From: Tetrastigma voinierianum
Taxonomy: Eukaryota > Streptophyta > Magnoliopsida > Vitales > Vitaceae
DNA length: 64,000 nt
Direction of reading: 5' to 3'
Assembly (NCBI GenBank): GCA_016808115.1
Contig: JAEQBH010002359.1
Coordinates: 186,001-250,000 of the forward strand
Part shown: piece after piece, positions 33,988 through 45,224 of the stretch
Numbering within the stretch: position 1 is the first letter of the stretch
Layout: the number at the start of each line of letters is the position of its first letter
Position numbers and translations under genes: made by a program
The notes under the pieces: generated by a model
Seen by the model: only the letters and a program-made list of their open reading frames with translations
The model's database searches: none
Told to the model about the DNA's origin: nothing

Positions 33988-34706
33988 GTATTATCTCCAC
34001 TCTAATCTCACTGATCTTTCTTTCCATTTCTCGGGAAAATGAAACTTGGGTTTTGTTGTTAAAGAAATTTTAGGAAAAAAGAGAAGTGAATCTGGGTTTT
34101 TTCGAGCTGTCTGTGCTTTGTTTTACATTTCAATGGTATAAGTTGTTGGAGTCTCATCTCATGGTTTGGGATCTAAGAATTTTGATATTGCTGTTTGTTT
34201 CATAGTTTTTCTTTTTTTTTTTTTGAAAGTTTTATCATGCTCTGGAATTCTTATAGCGACAGAAAAACTGTCGGTTCAGATTATGTCGTTTTTTTATTTT
34301 TTCAAATTTTCTTCTACTTTCTCCGTCGCCAAACGTTGGCTGGAAAATTCTTCTCCCCCCTGCTATCATAGGTTTCCTCCTGACTTTAATTTCGGTCTCG
34401 AACTCTCGATTTGATTTCTCCATCCGTTTGACTTCTTATATTTATAAAAAACCGACCGTGAATTTTTTATTTATTATTTATATAAACAAAAAATCTACCT
34501 ACCTACTATATTTTATAAACCAAAAATAAAACTAACTATTAACAAGGTTAACTAATTCTTGAGGTAACATTTTTTGGGTTAACCAAAAAACTAATATATT
34601 ATATAAATTATATATTATACAATACTAATATTTATATATTATATATTATATATATATATTATTATATAATATGAGAAAACAATATTATACTCTATTAATA
34701 TTATAA

Positions 34707-34773
<67 letters not shown>

Positions 34774-37639
34774 ATTTTGTTTTTAAAATATATATATATA
34801 CCTTTTATTTTTATAATTTTAGTATAATATTAATATATTTTAAAAAAATTCATCGATTAGCAAGAGCCACGTATTTTACATGTCATATAAAATAATGGGA
34901 TTTGTATAAATGGCAAAGTGAATCGATAAAAATTCGATTGATACATTTTCGATTCGATCTCGATTTGATATCTAGATCCGTTTGACTTCTTAGAGTTTTT
35001 TGCTATTCCCTAATGACAAGACATCATATGAATAAAAGGAAACTTCATATATTTCTTTTTGTGTTTTGAATTTATTTACATTTAATTATTACTAAGCCAG
35101 GTTGAAGTGAACCCCATTTCCACTGGTTGGGCTTTAGGCCCACCTGAATTAATTTTTAGGCCCACCAATTTGTCTCAATTCCATGTGACAGTGGTGAAAG
35201 TGTATAAACTAAACGGGGATAAGTGAGCGATATGAGCTCGGCGATTTTTATGGGTTTGAATTGAGTATAATCGTGTTTGGATCGAATTCGTGTTCAATGC
35301 ATGTAGGTTTATTAAGCGAGTTATATTCGTATCAATCTGCATGTAGCGAATTGAGCCGTATTGGGCATATTTGTTTATTATGTTCAATTAATATTTGCTT
35401 TATGTGCATTATATATGTATTATATTTAAATATTAATGAATTAGTCCCTCTTACGATAAAAAAATTAATGAATTAATTATAATTTATATTATGCAAGTAC
35501 GAAATTAATAAATGGGTTCTGCGTGTCCCAATAAAAAGTGACACATACGAGTGCAGGCGGATCGTGTTTGAATTTAGTAATTCTAACCCGTTTATTATTC
35601 GTGTTATGTTTGAATTGATGAATATCGTAGAAAACCTGCTATTGACAAGACCCAATCTTAGCTCGTGAACACGAATTGCCACCCTTAACAAGTGGTGACA
35701 ACTGACAAGTGAGAAAGGGTGATATTTTAGTGGTGGAAATACCAAAATCTCCTTAGGGTTCTTGAGAGTGTGAAGGACATCCAAGGGCACTTTGGGAACT
35801 TGTGGGCGACATAGACAGTTCTTGACCATATGAAATTCATATCCTATGTTAGAGTTAGATTAGTTGTTTATTTATTTAATATATCTTTTTATTTTCCTTG
35901 TTAGATGTATTTAAACTCTATTCATGTAGGTACTCATTATTTTTTTTAGTTAATTGTAGGTACTTATTTTTTAAAGAGAGTTATAAGGAAGAGCCCCGAT
36001 TTTGTTTTCTTATTTTTTTTTCTCTTTATTTTTTTTTTTATTTGTTTTGACTAAAAATACATAAGTTTTGTTGGGGAACTGCTTTTGAAAATAAATCTCC
36101 AAAATAGGTTGTACTTGTTTTTTTTTCAAAAATGTTTATATATTCATAAAAATAGTATATTTTCATAAAATAAGTCTTCTAGTGTTTTCAATTGTCATAT
36201 GATGGCTGTTTAAAGAAATAATTATACAAGCATAGATAATTATTATCCTATAGATAAATTTTTTTAAATATTTTTAAAAATATAATAAATTGGTGAAAAA
36301 CATAATGAGTTCTGTTTTTAAAAACAAGGAAATTTAGAAAGTGTTTAGGAATGCTTCTAAACAAAGCAACTTTTTAAAATTCTATGATATTTTTGTGAAA
36401 TTCTGTTTTCTAACTTAAAAACATTTAAGCTATTCTCTTGTTTTCAAATATCTTTTATAATTAATTTTGAAAAAGAGTTTTTCTATTCAAAAATAGTTTT
36501 TTGAATACTATTTTTATGTTTTTAAGAATTTTTTTTTTTTTTTTTGTTTTTATCATTCTCTTAACCCTTAGAAAACTAGGAAATGTTTTCAAGCAACACA
36601 TTTAAAAAAAAAAACAATTTTGATTATCAAACATGTTTAAAAGCAGGCTTGTTTTTGAGGAAGCAGTTAAAAACAAGTCCATAGAGACAAACCTTTGATC
36701 AAAGTCCCTATATATTAAGCATAATTAGTCAGACGCTTACGCCGTGATCACTTTGAATGAGAGATCAAATTGGCTTGTTTCAGTAGAGGTTTGGAAATAT
36801 TAGAAGTTACTTTGAAGATAGAAATTGATCATAGAGGATTACACTTCATAGAGTTGTTACTTAATCATTCTTTTCTATGAATTATCAATCCATTTAGACC
36901 ACTTTGTATTGCTTTATATGATTAAACCCTTAGAATAATCTCAAGCTAAAAATGACACACACATTGGATCTTAGGCGAGTCGGAATTTCGTGCGAGAACT
37001 GGCAAGGCAGTGGGCAGTAAAGTACGAAACAATGTCACATGCAATTGTACCTTCAATGCCGATGCATTTTGCCATGTAAATGGCGTATATGATACCCTTC
37101 TTGTTCTTACGACATGATCGTATATCAAAAGTTTAGTATTTTGCTTTATATTGATGTTTGGGATCATCTTTGACATAATTTGGAAGTTGTCTTGCTTCCA
37201 CATCAACTTGCATATGTTGGAGATCTACCATTCTAAGTTTACTTTCTAGCGGCTGAGTGAAATGGCCTAATGGAACTTGAGTTTTTGAGAGAATGACCGA
37301 TCAAGTGCTTTTTAAGGAAATACTATGATTACTCTTGTTTTTCTTTTAGAAAGTGCTTGTTGGATTTACGAGCTTAAGTTTTCTTCAAAAGCTTTTATGC
37401 TACAAGTGCTTTCCCAGCAATTCAGATAAAGCAAACGCAAATCAAAGGATTACGATTCTATAAATCCACTTATAAAACAAGTTCTTATCGGTTTGTAGTA
37501 TAGCCAGAAAAGATTGAGCACATGCATAATATGCTTGAGGCATGAGCACTTTAGCCTGAATACCAAGTCTAGTTATTTTGAAATAAATCAGTTGTATTTT
37601 TCTTATCTTGTTCATTTTGCTTCCCTTTGTGAATTACAG
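33988..37639 (+). other. Long 5' intron region of copy 2
   Basis: AT-rich, aligned with 567-4012. It holds the possible exon 2 at 35731 (GTGGAAATACC... then TAG, TGA) and a 62-bp AT microsatellite (34709-34770) that is short in copy 1. Short frames on either strand are not conserved in copy 1. Confidence 0.65.
34709..34770. repeat. (AT)n microsatellite
   Basis: 31 uninterrupted AT units. The matching site in copy 1 (about 1185-1195) has only a few, so the expansion followed the duplication. Confidence 0.95.
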
Positions 37640-38629
37640 AGAGTTGAAGGGTCTTGATTTGAATGGAACTTTACCTAAGGAGTTTGGAGATCTACCTTAT
37701 CTGCGAGTACTGTAAGTGACATTTTTCATTGGGGGTTTTCAACTTATCAAACAAATTTTTTAACTCATCAATAATACCTTAATCCCTACTACATGGGGTT
37801 GGCAGTTTCACTAACTACATGATTTTTTTTGCTTTTTTTAAAATAATAATCATATAATTCTTTTAAAGGTATGATATTCATATTAAACCCAAACCCTATA
37901 AGCTTGAACTTTTAGGAGAGTTGGTCGTTTAACAAATGCTAAGTGCAAACAAAGGTTAAAACGAATGATTACAATTCAGTTTTGTTGTGGTGATTACCAA
38001 CTTTTGTGTTCAGGTGCTATGTAATAATAATGGTTGGCTACACTGTCATTTGACACTTAATAATGCCTGCAAATTTATTTAATTATCATTGTAGGATTTA
38101 GTTTTTAAAATTGTGTAGTCACCTCCGATTATCGACGAACTTGACTACCTTGGTGAAGAATGATTTATACTATCAGGTGAACATGTAAAATAAAGATATA
38201 CTAAGGGATTCTTCTTTTTTCTAAGCGATTGATCTCTCGCAGCTATATCCATTGGATCAAATCTACTAGTTTGGGCATCTTCGTCTTACCAATCATGGTT
38301 TTGGGTTAATTGCACTTGCACTTGCTTAGTGAGGCAAGGATCATGTTTTTCAGTAATTTACTAAGTAGTTCTCAGTTGGAGATCTTTAACTTTTGGTGCT
38401 CCATAGCTCTCTTTTTGGGAACAGAATCTCTGGTTCAATTCCTAATGAAATCATCGATATCAGTACACTTGAGGAGCTGTAAGTCATGAAATGGAGTTGA
38501 AGCGTTAGAGATTAATGATGCTCAACCTTGATTATTAATCCAAATTTACTTTTCCAGGGTCTTGGAATCTAATCAGCTTGGAGGAGATCTTCCTTCAAGT
38601 CTTGAAAAGTTGACTAATTTAAGAAGACT
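37640..38629 (+). pseudogene. LRR exons 1-4 of copy 2
   Basis: Intact exons at 37640-37711, 38407-38478 and 38558-38629 (72 nt each, same phase as copy 1). The second exon, about 38231-38295, is scrambled: its acceptor region reads CTAAGCGATT and its donor CATGGTT instead of CTGTAAG. Confidence 0.75.
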
Positions 38630-39094
38630 GTAAGAATGTTGTTCTCATCCCACTCTTTATATGCATAGTAATTATTCGTTTCATTTATTTCATTAATCAT
38701 TAAGTCCTTGTATTAAGTTTGTGGTACGGTTAGGCGCGATATGCTGATGCCATTTAAGGAAGATATTTTGGATAAGACTTTCATGTCATTTATATGATGA
38801 AGAGTACCTCATGGATATATGTAGATTGTATAGTTGGTTAAGTTCATTCTCTATTGCATGATTGCTTACAGAGTATGATTTGTAATGCTTCATAGAGGAT
38901 AGCAGTAGGGATGATAAGGACGCTTTTAATGCCAAAGGTCACCATTTGGGAAACTATTTTTTCTTAATGTTTTCAACAGGAAGCTTTGTATTCGACTACC
39001 CATTACGGTTGTTTCACATCCTAATTACTATTCTGAGAATTCATACGCCTTCATTTTTTTTTCTTTTTTCTTTTTCCTTTTGGTTCTTCTACAG

Positions 39095-40311
39095 TTCTCT
39101 TTCTGCAAACAATTTCATTGGAACAATACCAGAAAGTTTTCACAATATGAAGAACCTAAAAGAATTGTAAGTGGTATAATTATTTGGAAATTTATCCTTT
39201 TTTGAAAATTTATAATATTCTGAAATCTATATACCATTTGCAGTACTATAGATGGGAATGATTTATGCGGGAAGATGCAGTTGGATTGGAGTGGACGACG
39301 GCTTTGTGTTGATATTTTACTTAAATTTCATTAATATGTTATTTTGCCCGCTTACAACTATTTGATACAAGCTCAGGTAAATTACCTGGTTATCTATAAA
39401 CATATTAAGCTGACTGCGGTATGCAGGCATCAATGGAGGCCCAATCCTTCTCTTATATCTCGGGTTAGAAAAAACTTATGAAGCGTGAGCATGTGTTCTA
39501 CTATCTAATAATTACTTTATATTCGAGTTCATGATGCTATTCATATTTAAAATTGAATTCATAAATATAAATATTTATTTACTGTTTCAGTAATATTTTC
39601 TTAATCATCGGGCTAATATCTGATTTGAGTGGGCTGACACCAACTACCACAGGTTCCCCCGATTTGGAGGATATGAAAGTATTTAAAAATATTATGAGTT
39701 GAAGATGATTTATATTTTATGAATCATGAGAAGGCTACTTGAGTTCTAAGTTATGCACTTCATGTTCCATTAACTTGTCAAGATGTTTTCCTCATTATGC
39801 AGGGTGATGAGAAATTGCTCTATTACGGGTCAAATCCCGGGATACATTGGAAATATTGAAGATTTAAAACTTTTGTAAGTTTTTTTGAATGAGTGTTCTT
39901 AATTTTCTTCATTGTTATGTATGTATAAAAGAAGAAGAAAAATATAATCAGGTTATGATTCTCCTAAGGATGCTGCTCCTTTTTCGATTCATGTTAGAAC
40001 TTTTTTCTTGTAGTGACCTGAGTTTCAACAGACTGACAGGTAAAATTCCAATCACCTTTAAGAAAGAAGGCAAGGAGGAAACAAAACTTGATAAAATGTA
40101 AGTTAAATATTTGTAGTAAAGTACAAGCCCAAATATCCTGAAATCAACATTTAATTTACTCCTTAACCAATCATTTTTATCCATTAATGTCCTATATAAT
40201 TGTGCGAGATATGATCTTTATCTATGTACCTGAGGTTTCTCACCCGACAACTCAACATTTGGAGAAGTGCCTAGGCCCCGGATAATATCGGACAAGGACA
40301 ACAATATATGT
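39095..40311 (+). pseudogene. LRR exons 5-11 of copy 2, partly broken
   Basis: Clean exons at 39095-39166 (NNFIGTIPESFHNMKNL), 39803-39874 (NCSITGQIPGYIGNIEDL) and 40014-40097 (DLSFNRLTGKIPITFKK). Scrambled exons lie near 39244-39313, 39418-39486 and 40231-40311. The exon at about 39611-39693 is open through the site that is TAG in copy 1, but its acceptor reads CGG and its donor ATG. Confidence 0.7.
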
Positions 40312-40470
40312 TAGTATTTCTCAGTCTTGGTTGTTCTTTTTTTAGCTCTGATATCATTCATGTTTATGTAGATGCTTTCTTTCTTGCTGGTTCTTGTGAA
40401 ACCACTAATATTTCAATCTCTCATTTGGTCAAGACATGTATCACTAACTCCATTTCAAACTCTGTTGTAG

Positions 40471-40656
40471 TGATATGTCTTACAACAATTTTACAGGGCC
40501 GCATCTTGATTCTTGCAATTCCGTCTCAGCGTAAGCTTTCTTCCATCCATTATATATATGTACATTTTATTCTGTTTTCCCCTCTTCTTCTTCCAACATT
40601 TTTTTATGACTCCACAGGAACTTGGTTTCCAGTTATCCATCTTTAGCAAGGAACAC
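40471..40656 (+). CDS. Linker exons between LRR and malectin, copy 2
   Basis: 40471-40530 (TGATATGTCTTACAACAAT: DMSYNNFTGPHLDSCNSVS) and 40618-40656 (NLVSSYPSLARNT), each with AG and GT borders. They form a final short LRR-like piece and a spacer. Confidence 0.6.
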
Positions 40657-40867
40657 GTATCATATGTACATTATTCATCACTAGAATTATAAACAAGAGA
40701 CTGACTCAAAGTTCAACTTTGTAGAACCCTTTGGTGCCTTCAGAAGGATCTCCCATGCAAATTTCGAAAACCTGAATGTAAGCTTTTTGTAACCTATTGT
40801 CTTCTGTTAGTATGAAGTGGCAAACAACTTGAATCTCTGCCTTGATTCCAATTACATTAAATTGCAG

Positions 40868-41247
40868 ACTATTCCCTGTATATCAATTGCGGAGGAGATA
40901 GAGTACATTTTCAAGGGAATCAAGGGCAGATATATGAGAAAGACAGCAATGATATGGCACCATCACAGTTCTTTGTAGATACTTCAGACAAATGGGCTTA
41001 TAGCAGTACAGGGGTTTTCATTGGTAATCTAGAATCTAGTCATGTAGCCAAAAACGCATCTTCTTTGAACCCAGAGGATGTAGCGATCTACCAAACTGCT
41101 CGTCTTGCTCCCATCTCACTCAAGTATTATGGGCTTTGCTTGCGTAAGGGCCATTATAATGTGCGACTGTACTTCGCTGAAATCATGTTTTTTAATAATC
41201 AGACATTTGGTAGCCTTGGGAAGCGCCTTTTCGACATTTCAATTCAA
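40868..41247 (+). CDS. Malectin exon 1 of copy 2, intact
   Basis: A 380-nt exon between TTGCAG and GTGAGT, open throughout. It starts SLYINCGGDRVHFQG, passes FFVDTSDKWAYSSTGVFIG and LNPEDVAIYQTARLAPISLK, and ends YNVRLYFAEIMFF and LGKRLFDISIQ. This is the malectin-like carbohydrate-binding fold found in LRR-VIII receptors, extracellular. The ligand cannot be inferred. Confidence 0.85.
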
Positions 41248-41317
41248 GTGAGTGAAAAATATCAATTTCATTTTCTCCATTCCAAATATATAAATAACTG
41301 ACTGTACTTTTCTACAG

Positions 41318-41513
41318 GGGACTGTAGTTAGGAAGGATTTTAATATAATGGAAGAAGCTGGAGGTGCTGGTAAGGGCATTTATGAGGACTTTGATGCCAC
41401 GGTTGATGGTAGCACCCTGGAGATCCACTTATACTAGTCAGGCAAAGGGACTAATTCTGTGCCAAATAAAGGTGTATATGGACCTCTTATATCTTCTATT
41501 GCAGTGACACCAA
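41318..41513 (+). pseudogene. Malectin exon 2 of copy 2 with premature stop
   Basis: Exon from CTACAG to GTGAGC encoding GTVVRKDFNIMEEAGGAGKG and onward to GVYGPLISSIAVTP. At 41435-41437 TAG replaces the TGG of copy 1 (HLYW), a single G-to-A change that ends the product before the membrane segment. The rest of the exon stays open. Confidence 0.8.
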
Positions 41514-41599
41514 GTGAGCTCATCTTGTATTCCGCCAGGCTTTACTACTTCTCTTGCCCCCAGCTTGTCATGACGTTACACTTCTTACTCTTCTTGTAG

Positions 41600-41734
41600 A
41601 ATTTGATCCCAACCCGGGGCTGTCTGTTGAAGCTATCATTGGCATTGTGATAACTTCATGTGTGGTCCTTGCATTGATTTTGGGATTCCTGCGAATGGAA
41701 GGCTATCTAGGAGGAAAAGGAGTTGAAGATAAAG
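41600..41734 (+). CDS. Transmembrane exon of copy 2
   Basis: 135 nt. EFDPNPGLSVEAI then the hydrophobic GIVITSCVVLALILGFL and basic RMEGYLGGKG. Same length and phase as copy 1. Confidence 0.8.
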
Positions 41735-41854
41735 GTGAGATCAATCATCACCCAGAATTTGTAGTATGTGGCTCATCTCTTTGAAATTGTGACAACACTT
41801 TGGAAATATTTAATAATATTTGTGCTTTTTCGCCAATTTTTATTTCACTTGAGC

Positions 41855-42289
41855 TAGCGTGAGCTAAGGATGCACCTGAGTTATTTTAGTTTTCGGCAGG
41901 ATCGAGATGCTGCAAATAACTTTGACTGCAAATAAGATTGGTGAAGGTGGTTGGGCCGGTTTACAAGGTAGTCACGATTTGGTTTTCCTTTCCACTGACT
42001 AACTTTATGCTCAGCGGTTATTAAGAGGAAATGCATTACTTTTAACGGCTACCTTATATCCTTATATCTGAGATTCATGATTAATTTTTGTCCTGCTTGT
42101 TCTTAGGGTGTCTTGTAGGATGGTTCGATGAATTCTTTACATTGGCGCTCTCTTCATCAAGCAAGGGGCAGAATTTTAAATGAAATAGGAATGATATACG
42201 CCTTACAACACCCGAATCTTGTGAAGCTTTATGAACATTCTTGCTAATATATGAATATATGGAAACAGCTTGGCCTTGCACGTCTTTTG
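41855..42289 (+). pseudogene. Kinase subdomain I-V exons of copy 2, broken
   Basis: Exon about 41855-41967 keeps SYFSFRQ and NKIGEGG, then loses two bases in the glycine loop. Exon 42107-42289 reads GVL then TAG, with a scrambled lysine region (the AVK motif is not recoverable), then EIGMIYALQHPNLVKLYE and a shortened LLIYEYMET. Confidence 0.7.
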
Positions 42290-42370
42290 GTAAATGCTTG
42301 ACTAACATTTTCTGTTCTGTTTTCAATAATGAATATAATGACTTGAGTCTCTCCCTCTTCCACATTGTAG

Positions 42371-42607
42371 GCAATGATGAGCACAGGCTAAATTTGGACT
42401 GGCCAACTAGGAAGAAGATATGCTTGGAGATAGCAAGGGGATTAGCATATCTTCATGAGGAATCAAGACTGAAAATCGTCCACAGAGATATAAAGGCAAC
42501 AAATGTGCTGCTTGATAAATATCTAGTGCCAAGATATCCGATTTCGGCTTGGCTAAACTGGATGAAGAAGAGAACACCCATATCAGCACACGAATAGCTG
42601 GAACAAG
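42371..42607 (+). pseudogene. Kinase catalytic-loop exon of copy 2, one frameshift
   Basis: Open for LNLDWPTRKKICLEIARGLA, YLHEESRLKIVHRDIKATNV and LLDKY. The frame then shifts by one missing base; read in the next frame it continues AKISDFGLAKLDEEENTHIS and TRIAGT. HRDIK..N (catalytic loop) and DFG (magnesium binding) are both present. The H-R-D arginine marks an RD-type kinase. Confidence 0.85.
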
Positions 42608-42883
42608 GTGAGTGTGTTAGCTTATCTCCTTCTCTTATTGGCTTCCCTGTATCGAAATCAATTTTGTCTATGCATTTGAATCCATGTCAGAAAAAAAAAA
42701 AAACAAATTGATACATTGAGATTGATAGAAAGCTTAATTAACCACTAAAGTATGAAGTTTCCTAATACTAATCCTAATATTTGGTGCTTTATAAAATTCG
42801 GTTTTGAAGATTATTGTGGTTTATCTTTTAATCATGTGTAAGTTTCCTTCTTCGTAGTCTTTTTTCACAAAAAAAAAAGTATG

Positions 42884-43180
42884 TGTTAAACAACCAACTC
42901 TCCTAAAAGCTCAAGCTTGTAGGATTTGAGTTTAATATGAATATTATGCTTCGTCACACCCTCCCTCATGTGCGGCCCATACCCGCACATGGAGAGTCGA
43001 ACAAATCAAACATAGCCCTTCATGGAGTTTCAAATAAACAAATAGGGAACAAATTCCAGAGAGATGGCTTATACCCAGGACCTCCCGTCAAATCAGGCTC
43101 TGACACCATATTAAACGACCAACTCTCCTAAAGGTACCAGCTTTGTAGGTTGAGTTTGATATAAATATTATGCTTCTTCA
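42884..43180 (-). mobile_element. TRIM-like miniature LTR retrotransposon, copy 2
   Basis: Same element as 9292-9590: repeats of 73 and 72 bp (42884-42956, 43109-43180), primer-like TGGTGTCAGAGCC on the minus strand (43096-43108), and purine tract CATGAGGGAGGGTG (42957-42970). AGTATG occurs just outside both ends, a possible target duplication. Confidence 0.75.
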
Positions 43181-43359
43181 TAGTATGAAGTTTCCAACTA
43201 ACAGTTCTTTTTTTCCATTTGGGGTTTCAAAAACTCAGTTTTCTTCATTGAAACTCAAAAGCATATACAGTACTCTTTTCCAAACATAATTTTCTGCATA
43301 TATCGATTAAAGATAAGTATAGCACAAGACTGATCACCATGTTGCTGACTTCTCTTAAG

Positions 43360-44007
43360 AGGATATATGGCTCCTGAATATGCAATTGACCGACAAAGCA
43401 GATGTTTACAGCTTTGGAAATGTTGCTCTAGAAATTGTCGGCGGGAAAAGCAACACCAATTACAGGCCAAAGCAAGAGGGTGTTCATCTTCTGGATTGGG
43501 TAAACAATGTCTTCTTCCTCATCTTTTCTGCTTTGTCATTTCTTGACCATGTATGCTTTATATCAAAAAACATGTTTCGGGTTCTTCATTGGACTACAGG
43601 CTTATGTCCTGCACGAGCAGGGAAACCTCATGGAGCTGGTAGATCCAAGTCTCGGTTCAAACTACTATGAGGAGGAGGTGATGAACATGCTGAACTTGGC
43701 CCTTTTATGCACCAACCAATCTCCCACTCTCAAGCCATGTATGTCCTCTGTAGTCAGTATGGTTGAAGGCAAAATTACAGTCCAAGCACCAACGATCAAG
43801 CTTGATAGGATGAACCCAGATATGAGATTCAAGGCCTTTGAGATGCTCTCACTAGACAGCCAGTCTCATGCCTCATCGTTCTCTCGAGACAGTCAGCTCC
43901 AAGGCTGCATATCAGTTGAAACAAAGGATTTTTCTTCATCAAGTAGGCTTCTTATACAACATCAAGATCTTTACAATATCAATTTGGACTTATCAACGAA
44001 AATATGA
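43360..44007 (+). pseudogene. Kinase activation-segment and last exons, copy 2
   Basis: Exon 43360-43499 reads GYMAPEYA, loses 11 bases, then DKADVYSFGNVALEIVGGKS. Exon 43600-44007 is open: AYVLHEQGNLMELVDPSLGS, NMLNLALLCTNQSP, CMSSVVSMVEGK and the serine-rich tail. It ends NINLDLSTKI, different from copy 1 after SSSSRLL. Confidence 0.85.
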
Positions 44008-44305
44008 GGTGTGCTTATGATACTTTCCCAAGTAGTTCTTGCTTGAACTTTTCTGTAGAAGAACTAGAAGCAGAAATAGCTATATTTTGTGGTATGATTA
44101 GAATTGTATGTTAGAAATATTTTTATTAAAAATAAGATACAATTCCAATGGAGAAAAATAAAATAAATAAATAAGTATAATCATGTTCCATTAATTTGGC
44201 TCGTCTTTTCTTGTCGTACAACCAAGGGTGCCTTCATGGCTTCCAAACGTTATTTAGTGTTAAGAACTTTCCTCCAATTTGACATCTTGTGCTCTACTTC
44301 TACCA
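44008..44305 (+). other. 3' flank of copy 2
   Basis: Matches 10463-10733 and continues through the sites where copy 1 has the Copia element (at 44262) and the LTR block (about 44298), giving the unoccupied versions of both. Confidence 0.75.
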
Positions 44306-45140
44306 GGGATGAAGGTATCAGAAACTTTGTAATTCACTTTTCCTTTCATTTATGGTGAAGTGTAACTTGGGATTTGCGTAGAATTCGGTTTTGTTTGGGA
44401 AATTTGAAGTAAATTTGATGTTGGAATTTGAGTTTTCCAAACTCTGTGCTTTGATTTTTTAGTTTTAATGTTTTAATGTTATTCTCTTTATCTTGTCATG
44501 TTCTGGAAATTCTTGAAGGATCAGAAACGAGGGGTGTTGCATTTTTTTTTTTAGTTTTCTCTGCAACCAAACAATGGCTTGCATAATTGCATTAATCACT
44601 TCTGTGCTTACTAAAACTGACTTTAATCCATGAACTTTGATTACTTTCTCATTTGGATCTCTGAATATTCATGCAACAAAATTGATCTTGAGACACCCTT
44701 AGTTGGTTTGAGTCCCATTTTCTTGGAGTTCTCTGATGTAGATATTATTTCCTGTTATAAAATTATAATTTAGTTATGAAATTCTCTGAATAAACTCTCC
44801 TATTGAGTCTTGATAAAGAAAATATCTTTGTGGTAGAAATATCAGAGCTCCCCAAGGTTTCTTAGATAACTACAGACATTTTAAGGCACTTTGAAATCTG
44901 AAAGTTTTTGGGTAGTAAAAGAACTATAGATGTCATAAATCAAAATTCCTTGGTTAAATATGAGAATTCAGTTTTGCCTTCTCATATCTTCCTTCAAAGA
45001 TTTTGTTAAGTAACAACAACTTATATCAATTCATAAATTAACACAGTATCAGACTTTGATTCTTCAAAGTGGGTCAAGTTGTTAAGTATTTATCTTACTT
45101 GACGTACATCATACATTGAATTATGATATTATTGATTGGC
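44306..45140 (+). pseudogene. Relic 5' end of a third receptor copy
   Basis: GATGAAGGTATC at 44308 matches the end of exon 1 and its donor. 44335-44600 parallels intron 1 of the two copies (for example TTCTGGAAATTCTTGAAGGA against the TCTGGAATTCTTATAGCGA segment of copy 2). GTAGAAATATCAGAGCTC near 44833 parallels the possible exon 2. The signal-peptide part and everything downstream are absent. Divergence is clearly greater than between copies 1 and 2. This is inferred from local similarity, not from coding potential. Confidence 0.5.

Positions 45141-45142
<2 letters not shown>

Positions 45143-45178
<36 letters not shown>
45143..45178. repeat. (TA)n microsatellite
   Basis: About 18 TA units at the place where the flank of copy 1 carries the MITE 29363-30100. 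Confidence 0.95.
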
Positions 45179-45186
<8 letters not shown>

Positions 45187-45224
45187 TAATTTTATATATA
45201 ATTTTTTTTTCTTTTCTTTGATAA

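Larger units (their letters stand above)
33894..44007 (+). pseudogene. LRR-malectin receptor-like Ser/Thr kinase, copy 2 (disrupted)
   Basis: The tandem partner of 473-10462, with the same exon order. Better preserved than copy 1: malectin exon 40868-41247 (fully open), catalytic-loop exon 42371-42607, and LRR exon 40014-40097. Lesions: scrambled LRR exons near 38231, 39244, 39418 and 40231; splice sites altered around 39611-39693; TAG at 41435-41437 replacing the tryptophan codon of HLYW; two bases lost in the glycine loop; scrambled kinase subdomain II exon 42107-42289; one base lost before DFG; and 11 bases lost after PEYA. With both copies read side by side, nearly every domain is intact in at least one. 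Whether this is real decay or sequence error cannot be settled here. Confidence 0.8.

Noticed and set aside
35473..35829. A 118-codon minus-strand frame in copy 2 intron 1
   Set aside because: It is antisense to the possible exon 2, has no recognised motif, and copy 1 keeps only part of the frame.
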